Positions 17,901-25,942 of a stretch of DNA of 64,000 bases are shown piece by piece. The stretch lies in NCBI RefSeq assembly GCF_004681975.1, contig NZ_SMLK01000009.1, forward strand, positions 1 through 64,000, in the 5' to 3' direction. The notes below the pieces were generated by a model that saw nothing but the letters and a program-made list of their open reading frames with translations, did no database searches and was not told the origin of the DNA. How positions within the stretch are numbered: the stretch's first letter is position 1; every line of letters starts with the position of its first letter. The stretch is from Ramlibacter humi (lineage in GTDB: Bacteria; Pseudomonadota; Gammaproteobacteria; Burkholderiales; Burkholderiaceae_C). A program made the position numbers and the translations under genes.

Positions 17901-17959
17901 AGCGAGTCCGTCTTCTGGGGCGGCTCGTCCCGCGCCGCCGCATCCAATGACGCGTCCAT
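14942..17959 (-). CDS. BTAD/NB-ARC/TPR-type large transcriptional regulator (paralogue 1)
   Basis: A 1005-residue STAND-type protein. Residues about 18-110 look like a winged-helix DNA-binding unit (L-R-L-F-G-A-P, then W-G-R-S-M-A-L-L-A-Y-L-A and T-Y-L-R-G-I-I-H-K-I-R), and about 111-250 like a bacterial transcriptional activation (BTAD) helical region. The NTPase starts near 280: Walker A G-F-G-G-V-G-K-S (307-314), Walker B I-V-L-F-L-D-N (376-382), T-S-R (sensor, 408-410) and G-L-P-L-A (467-471). The rest is TPR-like helices. Such proteins switch between ADP and ATP states on ligand binding to the repeats and activate transcription. Two full-length paralogues lie at 40494-43505 and 43470-46469. 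The start is uncertain: a GTG 18 bases upstream is possible and no clear Shine-Dalgarno is seen. Confidence 0.85.
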   Translation of the reverse strand: MDASLDAAARDEPPQKTDSLRLFGAPVLVLASGATVAIEWGRSMALLAYLACEEGWHPREQLAVLLRPEVDATTARTYLRGIIHKIRQAIPDMTALRIEEGRLRWAGGSDVQAFRTAVARSDWERAISLQELPLLDRLGVGGTPFLDDWVEQERAKLRGELRRSMLALILQRQAAGGSSVDLMQRLVEDDPMDEDAVQFVLSQARNSLERHLAAGAFQALQKRLAAELGVKPLPSTVKLYEELRDRVDQQSHAAVHAPAAEPVSAPVPLEEPLHASHKEIPLGRAADFQKLVHLTQRPDVRLITISGFGGVGKSVLARSLFGWLSKAGDAACIWVDLVSADSLQAMLNTIALQAGLPEREKSMEEQLALWLSERRIVLFLDNVEQLAPHAAVLSRLLLAAPGLRIVATSREILQLSEEYSVPVVGLDYDGTRSAAARLLALHAERVGYRLDAGQDREVARLVQFLEGLPLAIELAASWLPLLGPGSMLEELQGNPSFLDEAAGRAGRNERTMASVLATAWRRLDAPEEHALAGLAVFEGPIHLEQAREVAKAEPAVLLRLVQKSMLQRIGGARFRLHPLLRDFVRVTAPADGLSQAQERHCEYMLGRLASMPLLKPSWDLPEEGREMVSQAEDLVKAWRYAVDAQRIDLMGHALPNLSILLHMGSRREEAAALCEHAQGRVPFVPIGAGLAALHAMTNLELGRMDDARRIALDALVQGPRGRAQVWLEICLSRLDWFNSDYEAALGHAERALAAVRPSHSELRVVALQDMALCRYALRQFARARTEAEESLVLARAQSAKPWEGRALTFLGVICSASGVPAQAIQYFLQALDLFGQPEAAYDRAYALRCLSYAYCLAGDGEKEVVAAEAALATFRSAGYYHELGDSLMAVGVGYQTGEQMARALEYYLQALPLCLQANNLAGVVRCIWLIGVMTVPRDRASGLLFASFALGHKALRPPDDVVIRKELAGFGFTPEEVAQGLESAAAWTLDDICGRVLSMKRQTQA

Positions 17960-18355
17960 CAAATTGTCGATCACCGAAAGTACTGCGGATTGGCGGCCGC
18001 GGCTGCAGCCGCTTGTTGATGTTGGGGCGGAGCAGCCATCGTACACGGCAGCACGCGCCGGTCGCTCCAACAAGGAGCGGCCAGCTTAAGGCCAGGCCCG
18101 CGCCCGCAGGGCCTCAGTCGTGCCGATGCAGGAGACCCGCGAGCCGCCGCTGCGGCAATTGCAGGAGCGCGGCCTCGATGAGGTGCGCGGGCCACTACGA
18201 TCCGGCCTTCCATCGAGCGCACACACCACTGCCCAATGTCTTCCCCGATCGCAGCGGCCACCCCAGGCCGGGCCGTCCCTGTCGCGAGCGTGGGCCGGCG
18301 AGCGCGGCAGGGTCTCGCGCGGCGGCGCGAACGCGGCAGCCGCGAAGTGGGCCGC
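17960..18355. other. intergenic stretch, no convincing gene
   Basis: These 396 bases separate the start of the large regulator from the 3' end of the LuxR-type regulator. The part next to 17959 must hold the regulator's promoter. Small frames here (for example the plus-strand frame opening at 18236) run into antisense of the LuxR gene and show no domain. I saw no hairpin with a T-tract. Confidence 0.5.
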
Positions 18356-19078
18356 CTAGAAGGCGCCCCGGGACAGGGTGCCTTCGCCGAAGGCCCGCGC
18401 GCCGAACTGCGCCACTTCCACCGAATTGCGCAGGCCCAGCTTGCTCATGAGACGCTGGCGGTGCGTGCGAACCGTGGTCAGGCTGATGTTCAGCGCGCGC
18501 GCGATGCGCTTGTTGCACAGGCCTTGCGTGATCAGCTGGATCACTTCGCGTTCGCGGGGCGTGATGCGGATGCCGTCCACGACCGGCCCGGCGCTCGCCG
18601 GCGCCAGGGGCGCGAAATCCGAAGCCGTTTCCCCCCCCTCGTCGTCCGTCCGCACTTCGTCGCGCAACAGCGCCTGCAGCGCGCCGAGCAGTTCCATCGC
18701 GTCGTCGGAAGCCGAAACCCCGGCGAACCCGCGCAGGACCGAGAACATGCCCGTGCCCGGGATGGTGCAAGGCGGGTACAGCAGCAGCAGGCGGGCCGGC
18801 GGCGGCTGGTCGCCGAAAGCCTGCGCCAGCGCGTTCACGCCTTCGGTGCCGGTACTCACATCGGCGATGACCACGTCGGGCCGGTGGAAGGCGATGGCGT
18901 CGCTGATCTCGCGCATCGGCCGCGCATCGTCCACCAGCACGTGCGAGGTCGCGGCATTGAACATCAGCTTGAGGCCGTGCCGGATGATGCTGTGGTCGCT
19001 GGCGACCAGGATCTTGCAACGCTGCACCGGCGCGCGGCGCGCATCACGGGGAGTGGCCAGGGGGTTTAACTGCTCCAT
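18356..19078 (-). CDS. LuxR/NarL-type response regulator with degenerate receiver
   Basis: The 240-residue protein begins with a receiver-like domain (C-K-I-L-V-A-S-D-H-S-I-I-R-H-G, residues 21-35). It keeps an aspartate at the phosphorylation position (D73 in V-I-A-D-V-S) but has only one acidic residue in the DD pocket and no clear conserved lysine near the end of the domain. The C-terminal LuxR HTH is intact: I-T-P-R-E-R-E-V-I-Q-L-I, C-N-K-R-I-A-R-A-L-N-I-S and T-V-R-T-H-R-Q-R-L-M-S-K-L-G-L. The start at 19078 leaves 20 residues before the receiver; an upstream in-frame ATG at 19171 is possible. No kinase is adjacent. It may work without canonical phosphorylation. Confidence 0.82.
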   Translation of the reverse strand: MEQLNPLATPRDARRAPVQRCKILVASDHSIIRHGLKLMFNAATSHVLVDDARPMREISDAIAFHRPDVVIADVSTGTEGVNALAQAFGDQPPPARLLLLYPPCTIPGTGMFSVLRGFAGVSASDDAMELLGALQALLRDEVRTDDEGGETASDFAPLAPASAGPVVDGIRITPREREVIQLITQGLCNKRIARALNISLTTVRTHRQRLMSKLGLRNSVEVAQFGARAFGEGTLSRGAF

Positions 19079-19272
19079 CTCTTGATCGCTTGTAAGTAGA
19101 TGAATCCAGTTTAGGAAGCGGTCGTTCGCCGGCCGTTCGATCACCGTTTCGCAAGCGTTTACCACCGACATGGACGCGTTTTGCGTGAAAAAATTGGAAA
19201 CACCGGGCGCTTGAGCGCCTTGCAAAGTGACGCCGGTCACTTGACGGGGCCCGGGGCGCCCAACGCCGCGGG

Positions 19273-20550
19273 TCAGTCCGCGGGGTCCTGCTCCACCCGG
19301 TACCTGCTCTCCGGCAGCAAGGCTGCGCCGGCCGCGGCCAGCAGGCTGGTGAGGGCGACGTACCAGGCCGGTGCGGTCTGCACGCCCGTCACGCCGATCA
19401 GCCACGTGACGATGAACTGGGCCGAGCCGCCGAACACGGCGACGCCCGCCGCGTAGGCCAGCGCCAGCCCCTGCGACCGCAACGGGCCGGGCAGCAGTTC
19501 CATGATCAACGTGAAGGCCGCACCGCCGCTCATGGCGCCGAGCGCGGCGATGAGCGCTGCGACCGCGAACAGCGCCGGCGCGCTGGGATAGGCCACCAGC
19601 ATGGAAAAGGCCGGCACCGCCACCAGGGCGAGCAGCACGCGCGGCAGCACCACGGCCGGCTTGCGCCCGAAGCGGTCGGCCAGCCAGCCGCCGGCCAGCG
19701 CCGGCAGGAAAGTGGCGACGCCGACCACCAGCGTGGTCGCGAACGACACCTTGGCCGAAAGCCCGAGCGTGGCGATCGCGTACGTCGTCATGTACTGGCT
19801 GACGTAGTTGGAGATGGTGGCGCCCGCGATGAAGAAGAAGGCCACGGTGAGCAGCAGCTTGTGCTGGCGCAGCCGCGGCGCCCGGCCGGCCGGCCGCGGC
19901 GCGGCGGTTTCGGGCATCTTGCGCCGCAGGTGCAGCGCGATCGGGAACAGCAGCATCCCGACGAAGAAAGGGATCCGCCAACCCCATTCACGCACGGCCG
20001 CTTCGGGCAGCGCCAGCACCACCGCCATGCTGCACAGGCCGGCCAGCAGCACCGCCAGCCCCTGCCCCGCGTAAGCCCAGCTGCTGTACAGGGCGCGGCG
20101 GCCCGGCGGCGCGATCTCCAGCAGGAACGCGCTGGAAGGGCCGATCTCGCCCCCCAGGGCGAAGCCTTGCAGCAGCCGCCAGACGAGCATCAGCACCGGC
20201 GCCGCCATGCCGATGGAGGCGTACGTGGGCGTGAGCGCCAGGCCCAGCGTGCCGGCCGTGACCAGCAGCATCGTGAGCACCAGCGCCGGGCGCCGCCCGT
20301 TCCGGTCGGCATACCTTCCGATGACGAAGGCGCCGATGGGCCGCGTCACGAAACCGGCGCCGAACACCGCCAGCGTGAGCAGCAGGCTGGTGCGGGCATC
20401 CGCGGCCGGGAAGAAGGCCGGGCCGATGTACGTCGCGAAGAAGGAGAAAAGCAGGAAGTCGTAGACCTCGATCGCCGCGCCGGCCACGCTGGCCGCGACG
20501 ACGGCGCGCTGGCCAGGCATCGGCGGGGCGGAGGGTTGTGGGTGGGGCAT
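19273..20550 (-). CDS. MHS-family MFS transporter (metabolite:H+ symporter)
   Basis: A 425-residue, 12-TM transporter with hallmarks of the metabolite:H+ symporter branch (proline/betaine, citrate, ketoglutarate). TM1 reads G-A-A-I-E-V-Y-D-F-L-L-F-S-F-F-A. Motif A is I-G-R-Y-A-D-R-N-G-R-R-P, then R-L-L-Q-G-F-A-L-G-G-E-I-G-P, and in the second half G-G-W-L-A-D-R-F-G-R-K-P. It probably imports an organic acid or zwitterion with protons. Start chosen at 20550, where the N-terminal Pro-rich stretch precedes TM1. It stands between a response regulator and a kinase gene with its own intergenic space. The substrate cannot be assigned. Confidence 0.88.
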   Translation of the reverse strand: MPHPQPSAPPMPGQRAVVAASVAGAAIEVYDFLLFSFFATYIGPAFFPAADARTSLLLTLAVFGAGFVTRPIGAFVIGRYADRNGRRPALVLTMLLVTAGTLGLALTPTYASIGMAAPVLMLVWRLLQGFALGGEIGPSSAFLLEIAPPGRRALYSSWAYAGQGLAVLLAGLCSMAVVLALPEAAVREWGWRIPFFVGMLLFPIALHLRRKMPETAAPRPAGRAPRLRQHKLLLTVAFFFIAGATISNYVSQYMTTYAIATLGLSAKVSFATTLVVGVATFLPALAGGWLADRFGRKPAVVLPRVLLALVAVPAFSMLVAYPSAPALFAVAALIAALGAMSGGAAFTLIMELLPGPLRSQGLALAYAAGVAVFGGSAQFIVTWLIGVTGVQTAPAWYVALTSLLAAAGAALLPESRYRVEQDPAD

Positions 20551-20701
20551 CGGGAACAGATTGGGCCTGCGTTCCGCAGGAGTCGCGCCGGTGGATTCGC
20601 GGCGGCGCGATGGCATCGCCGGTGGCGTTGGCCCGCCGAAGATGCGCACGGAATGTACCGTGATCCGGCGCCGCCGCCGATCCTGCGTGTGCAGGCGCTC
20701 G

Positions 20702-21589
20702 CTACACGGCCGCGCGGGGGGCCGCGGCCCATTCCGCCGGCGGCAGCGTCAGGTCCTCATCGTCCGCGACGGCCAGCCGCAGGTCCGCCGCGAAAAGCTC
20801 CGCGGTCGCATAGCGCTCGTCGCGGTCTTTCGCCAGCGCGCGCGCCACCACCCGGTCCAGCCGGCCCGGAAGGTCGGGACGCAGGAGGCAAAGGGACTGC
20901 GGTTCGTGCGTGAGGATCGAATGCATCATCGCGAACTCGTTGTCGCCCGAGAAGGGCCGCAGGCCGGCGAGCATTTCGTACAGCACGATGCCCGCGGCGA
21001 AGATGTCGGCCCGCCCATCCAGCCGCAGGCCTTTCAGCTGCTCCGGCGCCATGTACCGCGCCGTGCCCAGCAGCACGCCATGCTTCGTGAACGTCGCCTC
21101 GCCCGATCCCTGCAGCCGGGCGACGCCGAAGTCGGTGAGCTTCACGCCGCCTTCCGCAGGCAGGAGCATGTTGGCCGGCTTCACGTCGCGGTGGATCACG
21201 CCGCGCGAATGCGCGTACCCCAGGGCCGCCAGCAGGCCCTGCATGATCTGCGCGGCCTGCGCCAGGCCCAGGCGGCGGCGGACGGCGAGGTGCCGCTGGA
21301 GATCGTCGCCATCGACGTACTCCAGGACCAGGAACGCCGCCGAGTCTTCGCGGCCGGTGTCGTACAGCGTCACGATGTTCGGGTGCTGCAGTCGCGCGGC
21401 CGAGCGCGCTTCCACGCGCAGGCGCGCCTCGAACTCGCGCGCCTCGGCGTCGGACAGCCGGTCCATCCGCACGGTCTTGATCGCCACCGGCCGGTCGAGG
21501 TTCGGGTCCCAGGCCTCGTAGACCTGGCCCATCGCGCCCTTGCCGACGAGACGCCGCAACTCGTAGCGGCCCAGCAGGCGTGCGGCCAT
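20702..21589 (-). CDS. Ser/Thr protein kinase (Hanks type), soluble
   Basis: The 295-residue kinase domain is complete. The Gly-rich loop is G-K-G-A-M-G (16-21) and the catalytic lysine K38 lies in V-A-I-K-T. H-R-D-V-K-P-A-N spans 133-140, D-F-G is 153-155 and A-P-E is 181-183. It ends about 20 residues after the kinase core, without the TM helix and PASTA repeats of PknB relatives. It should phosphorylate Ser/Thr on unknown partners. The ATG overlaps the stop of the upstream membrane-protein gene by one base (TGATG), so the two are translationally coupled. The membrane protein is the most likely partner or input. Confidence 0.93.
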   Translation of the reverse strand: MAARLLGRYELRRLVGKGAMGQVYEAWDPNLDRPVAIKTVRMDRLSDAEAREFEARLRVEARSAARLQHPNIVTLYDTGREDSAAFLVLEYVDGDDLQRHLAVRRRLGLAQAAQIMQGLLAALGYAHSRGVIHRDVKPANMLLPAEGGVKLTDFGVARLQGSGEATFTKHGVLLGTARYMAPEQLKGLRLDGRADIFAAGIVLYEMLAGLRPFSGDNEFAMMHSILTHEPQSLCLLRPDLPGRLDRVVARALAKDRDERYATAELFAADLRLAVADDEDLTLPPAEWAAAPRAAV

Positions 21590-22500
21590 CAGATGGTGAG
21601 CCTGGGGATGGCCACCGCCGGCGACGACGCGGGCTCCTGCGCGGGCACGCAGGAACGGAATCCGGCGCCGGGCCGCGAGACCACGAAGACGTCCTCGCGG
21701 CGCAGCTCGGCACGCACCGGCACCGCGGCCTCGGGGCGCATCTCCACCCAGGTCCGCTCGCCGATGCCGTGCCAAAGCACGCTGTCGACGAAGACCGAAG
21801 CGCCTTCCCCATCGCCGGAGCACTCGGCCAGCGCGACGCCCGCCGCGGCGGCCGCGGCCTCGAGCACCTCGCGGCTGTCCTGCGCGACCCGGATGACCAC
21901 GTTCTCCGACCGCAGCGAGATGCGCCGCATCACCGCTTCGGCCTCGCACTTGAACGACGGCCAGAACAGCAGCGGCGGAAGCACCGCGGTGACGATCGCG
22001 CAGATCGCCAGCACCTCCGGCGCGCGCTCCAGCTGCCGCCGCGCCGACCAGGCCGACCGCGTCAGGTGCAGCAGCGCGCCGGTGAGCAGCCCGGCGCCGG
22101 CCAGCCTCGCGTTGCCGAAAGCCTGCGCGGCCACGGCCAGCAGGACGGCGCACGCCAGCAACAGCACGGCATCGAAGACCGCCGGCGTTCGTTGCGCGAC
22201 CGGCGGCTCCGGCGCGTCGCGGAGATTCCGCGCGCCGAACGCCGGCAGGCGCAGCAGCAGCCCGATGGAGTGGACGACCGCGCCGTAGCCGGCCAGGCAG
22301 ACAGCCAGGTGAACGGTGCCGAACGCCAGCGTCACGCCCAGCAGCAGCAGGAGGTCGCCAGCCGTCAGTCCGGAAGGGAAGAAACCGATGGCCAGCGTGC
22401 AGTAGCCGGCGGTGAGGACGCCGCCGCATGCGAAGGTGGCGGCGAAGGCGCGCAGCAGGCCGGCGCCGGCCGGCGGGCGGTGGTACTCACCGGAGGTCAT
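21589..22500 (-). CDS. multi-TM membrane protein coupled to the Ser/Thr kinase
   Basis: This 303-residue protein is not recognised. It has six or so hydrophobic segments in its N-terminal two-thirds (for example L-L-L-L-L-G-V-T-L-A-F-G and V-L-A-I-C-A-I-V-T-A-V-L-P-P-L-L). They are followed by a soluble C-terminal part of about 110 residues that includes M-R-R-I-S-L-R-S-E-N-V-V-I-R-V and a cysteine-containing tail. I start at the ATG at 22500, preceding T-S-G-E-Y-H-R-P-P. Its stop overlaps the kinase start, so it is first in a two-gene operon. The C-terminal domain could be an extracytoplasmic sensor or a kinase substrate, which is inference from context only. Confidence 0.7.
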   Translation of the reverse strand: MTSGEYHRPPAGAGLLRAFAATFACGGVLTAGYCTLAIGFFPSGLTAGDLLLLLGVTLAFGTVHLAVCLAGYGAVVHSIGLLLRLPAFGARNLRDAPEPPVAQRTPAVFDAVLLLACAVLLAVAAQAFGNARLAGAGLLTGALLHLTRSAWSARRQLERAPEVLAICAIVTAVLPPLLFWPSFKCEAEAVMRRISLRSENVVIRVAQDSREVLEAAAAAAGVALAECSGDGEGASVFVDSVLWHGIGERTWVEMRPEAAVPVRAELRREDVFVVSRPGAGFRSCVPAQEPASSPAVAIPRLTI

Positions 22501-22601
22501 GGGGGTTGGTCGGTCGCGCGGGGAAAGATCGCGATGGCGACCCGCGCTCATGCTAGGGCCGCCCCGGCGGCCGCGCACTCATGCAAGGGCATGAGCGGCG
22601 C

Positions 22602-23585
22602 TCAATACGTCAGCGTGACGGTGATGAGGTCGGAGTAGCTGCCCGGCACGGACGACTGCGCGGGCACCAGGCCGTAGACCCGCAGCACGGTCGGCGACTT
22701 CTCCCCCGCGCCGGTGCCGTTCACCATGTCCGCGGCCACGCTGCCCCATTTCTGGCCGTGGCCCGAATCCTTGTACAGCTCGTAGCTGACGTACTTCCCC
22801 GCGGCGCTCTTCATGCGGCGGTTGCCGAGGATGGCGTTGCCGCCAGCGCTGAGCGCCAGGGTCCAGGGTGTGCCGGCCGGACAACGCACGGTGATGGTGG
22901 AGGCACCCGGCGTGTCCGACGCGAGCGACGCCACCACGCCGAAATCGAGATCGGTGGCATCGGTGATCCGGCACGCGGTGTTGATGTCGCCGTAGGAGCC
23001 CCAGAAGAACTGCTCGGTGCTGCTCTTGATGCCACCGGTGCAGGTGTCCGGGAACTTGGTGTCGTCGAAGGCCCAGACGACCTGGGCATCGAACACGAGG
23101 TGCTGCACGGTCCACGTGCCGCTCAGGTCCGGCCAGCTCTGGCCCGAGGGCACCCGGCCGTAGATGGGGATGTTCACCGCGGACAGCGCGTAGCCGCCCG
23201 CCACCGGAAGCGTCCCCGTGTACACCGGGAACCCGCCGCCCGAAGGAGGCGGTCCGATCAGCTTGGTTCGCGCGGGATCCGAGTACAGGTCGAAGGCGAT
23301 GGAAGCGAACCAGTTCTCCATCCGCCTGGGGGCGATGCCCGCCGGCGACCCCAGGCCGATGTAGACGCAGTAGCGCACGTAGCCCGGATTGAAACCGGAC
23401 TGGCAGGTGAGGTTGACCGTGCCCTGGCTGTCCGATGCGCGGTCGGGCGAGAGGACACCGAACGACACGTTGGTGGCGCCGTTGCTGATGCACTGCTGCG
23501 CGAACGCCTGCGGTGCCAGAAGCAGGCCGGCCAACAGCAGCACCAGCCGCAGCGCCGCGGCCAGCGCGCCGCGCGTGTTCTTCAT
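22602..23585 (-). CDS. spore coat U (SCPU) domain protein with two tandem domains
   Basis: A 327-residue secreted protein with a signal peptide (M-K-N-T-R-G, long hydrophobic core, A-F-A-Q about 29-32) followed by two SCPU-type pilin domains. The first (about 33-200) starts Q-C-I-S-N-G. The second (about 205-327) starts A-C-R-I-T-D-A-T-D-L-D-F-G-V and ends with the typical beta-strand tail G-S-Y-S-D-L-I-T-V-T-L-T-Y. SCPU proteins are subunits of chaperone-usher appendages. The tandem form and last position after the usher suggest a tip adhesin. The ATG overlaps the usher stop by four bases (ATGA). Confidence 0.85.
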   Translation of the reverse strand: MKNTRGALAAALRLVLLLAGLLLAPQAFAQQCISNGATNVSFGVLSPDRASDSQGTVNLTCQSGFNPGYVRYCVYIGLGSPAGIAPRRMENWFASIAFDLYSDPARTKLIGPPPSGGGFPVYTGTLPVAGGYALSAVNIPIYGRVPSGQSWPDLSGTWTVQHLVFDAQVVWAFDDTKFPDTCTGGIKSSTEQFFWGSYGDINTACRITDATDLDFGVVASLASDTPGASTITVRCPAGTPWTLALSAGGNAILGNRRMKSAAGKYVSYELYKDSGHGQKWGSVAADMVNGTGAGEKSPTVLRVYGLVPAQSSVPGSYSDLITVTLTY

Positions 23586-25942
23586 GGGGTACATGTCAGC
23601 TCCAGTGCCTGCGCGGGGAATTCGGCGGGAAGGGATGCGCGGCACTCGCCTTCGGGTGGCTGCGCGCGCAGCGATGCGGCCGGCGGCGGATCCTCGAGGT
23701 ACACGAGCCCGTCGTAGCCGACCACCGACTCCTGCGGCGGCGCGCCGGCGCCGCCGGGCACCAGCACGGGCGTGCCGGCGGGAAGCACCTCGCCTTTCGC
23801 GTCGCGCAGCACGGCCTGCACCGCGCGGACCTTGCGGATGTCGAAGCGCGCCAGCGCCCCGCCCTTGCTCACCGGCACCACGTCCAGGCTCTCGGCGGCA
23901 GTCCTCATGTCGGCGGGCAGCGTGAGCGTGTCCACCGCGACGCGGTTCTTCTGGTTGGCGCCCAGCTGCGTGGCCAGCAGGTAGCCGCGGTAGTCGGTGG
24001 TGCCGATGCGGCGGTTTTCCAGCAGCACCGGGACGCCCGGCACGCCCGAAGTGGAGATCAGCGCGAACGAATCGTCGATGCGCCGCGACAGGTAAGTGCC
24101 GCCGCCCGCCATCACCACGGCGCCCGAAGCGCTGGCGAAGGCGGAGGTCCCGCCACCTGGCGCCGCTTCCACGCCGGCAGCCCACTCGCCCTGCGTGTGC
24201 GTGCGCGCCACCTGCGCCAGGCCGCCGCCCTGCCCGTTCGTCTCGCCCGCGCGCACGCGCCAGCCCCACCCGTTGTCCGGCGCGCCCCTGGCGACGGTGA
24301 CGTTGGCGGACTGGCTGCCGCCGCGCCGGGTGGCGCTGATGTCGGCCAGCTGGTTGCCCGACAGGGGCAGCGTCAGCGAGGCGTAGGTCGCCACCGCGCG
24401 CCGCGCGGACAGCTCCTTGGTGACCGACACGGAGAGCGTGGCCCTGGCCCCCACTTCGGTGGACCAGTTCAGCGTTGCCGCGCGGGTGGCTTCCGAGTCC
24501 TGGATCCGCTGCGACGCGAACGCGATGCCGAACTGTCCCCAGCCCGTCCCGATGGAGCCGAACACGGAATCCGACGCCAGCAGCCTCTGCTGGGCGGGAA
24601 GGCCCGCCAGGTCCTGGAACGAAGCGGAACGGCGCACCGACTGCGCCGCCAGGCTGAAGCGTCCCGCCGACCACTGGTAGCCGGCGGACTGCTGCCAACC
24701 CGTGCCGGCGCCGCTGCTGCTGGACGACAGCGAGACACTGAGCAAGCCCGCCTGCTCGGCGATGCGCACCACCGCGCCCGCGCCGTAAGAAGCCACGCCC
24801 GCGCCCGCTTCGCCGTGCTGCTCCACGGTCAGGCGGTCGCTGACGCCGTAGCGCGCGCTGGCCGATGCCACGGGCTGGCTGTCGTAGCCGGTTTGCGCGG
24901 TACCGTACGAGCGGCGCTGGAAGCCCGCTTCGAACGACCAGTCCCACAGGCCTTCCTGCAGCAGGCCGTAGCCGCCGTAGACGTCCACGTCGATCGTGCG
25001 TTTCTGGCCGAGGATGTCCGTCACCACGAGCCGCGCGACGCCGGCGCCGTTCACGACCGGCGCGGTTTCCAGCTGGAAGGGGCCCGGCGGCACGTCCTGC
25101 ACGGTGCGCCGCACGCCGTTGAGGTACAGCTCCACCGTCGACGGCAGCGCGGCTTCGCCGTACAGCACCGACAGGGGCGCGGTGCTGCGGTAAGGCTGCA
25201 GCGCGAAGTTGCGGGACACCCGGACTCCCCCCAGGCGCACCGGCCGCGACCATGACACCGCGCTGGAGTACGTGTCGCCTGCCGTGATGGACACCATCGA
25301 TTCCGGCAGGTCGGTACGCCAGTACGTGTCCAGGCGCGTCGTGCGGGCGGCGATGCCCTCCCCCGCCTGCGTCAGCAGGCTGTTGCTGAAGTAGCCGCTG
25401 CCGACGCCCAGCACGCGGGTCTCGGTCCACAGGCTGCCGGCCGCCGGGCCGTGGCTGATCGTCTGCACATACGCGTCGTAGTTCAGGAGAACGCCGTGCA
25501 GGCCCGGCGAAACCTCGGGCCGGTCGCCGCCGGTCGAGGGATCGGTCAATCTCGTGGGGGCGCGGTCCAGCTCGCTCACGGGCACGGTGACGTCGACGGC
25601 CTGGTTTTCCCAGTTGCAGCGCAACGAGATGCCCGGGATGGCCTCCAGCGCGACCGGGCCTTCGCGCGCGTCCCGCCACCGAAGGCCAAGGTCCGACAGG
25701 ACGGCGCGGTCCACCAGCAGCCCGGTCTGGGTGCGGGTGGCCTGCACGAGCCGCGCGGCCGCGACGCCGTTGACCGTGAACCCGAGGTAGAGCGGCGCGG
25801 ACCCGGCCGGCTGCTCCGCCGCCGTACCGCCGCCGCAGGAGTCCGTGTTCGCCTTCGCACCGGACCAGGCCACTGCGAGTCCCATGGCGACGACCAGGCT
25901 AGGGAGCGAGCGGCTCGAGAGGCAGCGGCTGCTCTTGCGCAT
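23582..25942 (-). CDS. fimbrial outer-membrane usher (SCPU-associated)
   Basis: A 786-residue usher with a signal peptide (R-K-S-S-R start, A-K-A about residue 31). It has an N-terminal periplasmic domain with a conserved strand G-L-L-V-D...L-G-L-R-W, then the beta-barrel region with plug-domain hallmarks (S-G-R... style repeats, V-E-L-Y-L-N-G, G-P-F-Q-L, V-V-T-D-I-L-G-Q). The C-terminal domain contains G-T-P-V-L-V-P-G-G and G-Y-D-G-L-V-Y-L. Ushers translocate chaperone-subunit complexes and polymerise them at the surface. The gene starts 44 bases inside the 3' end of the chaperone gene, and its stop overlaps the SCPU gene, so the three are tightly coupled. Length is at the short end for ushers. 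Confidence 0.92.
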   Translation of the reverse strand: MRKSSRCLSSRSLPSLVVAMGLAVAWSGAKANTDSCGGGTAAEQPAGSAPLYLGFTVNGVAAARLVQATRTQTGLLVDRAVLSDLGLRWRDAREGPVALEAIPGISLRCNWENQAVDVTVPVSELDRAPTRLTDPSTGGDRPEVSPGLHGVLLNYDAYVQTISHGPAAGSLWTETRVLGVGSGYFSNSLLTQAGEGIAARTTRLDTYWRTDLPESMVSITAGDTYSSAVSWSRPVRLGGVRVSRNFALQPYRSTAPLSVLYGEAALPSTVELYLNGVRRTVQDVPPGPFQLETAPVVNGAGVARLVVTDILGQKRTIDVDVYGGYGLLQEGLWDWSFEAGFQRRSYGTAQTGYDSQPVASASARYGVSDRLTVEQHGEAGAGVASYGAGAVVRIAEQAGLLSVSLSSSSSGAGTGWQQSAGYQWSAGRFSLAAQSVRRSASFQDLAGLPAQQRLLASDSVFGSIGTGWGQFGIAFASQRIQDSEATRAATLNWSTEVGARATLSVSVTKELSARRAVATYASLTLPLSGNQLADISATRRGGSQSANVTVARGAPDNGWGWRVRAGETNGQGGGLAQVARTHTQGEWAAGVEAAPGGGTSAFASASGAVVMAGGGTYLSRRIDDSFALISTSGVPGVPVLLENRRIGTTDYRGYLLATQLGANQKNRVAVDTLTLPADMRTAAESLDVVPVSKGGALARFDIRKVRAVQAVLRDAKGEVLPAGTPVLVPGGAGAPPQESVVGYDGLVYLEDPPPAASLRAQPPEGECRASLPAEFPAQALELTCTP

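Noticed and set aside
15104-17950. Very long plus-strand open frame opposite regulator paralogue 1
   Set aside because: Arg/Gln/His-rich antisense shadow of the real gene. Similar long shadows occur opposite most genes here.
18120-18359. Small plus-strand genes in the 17960-18355 gap
   Set aside because: Poor amino-acid composition, no domain, and termination only where the LuxR gene begins antisense.
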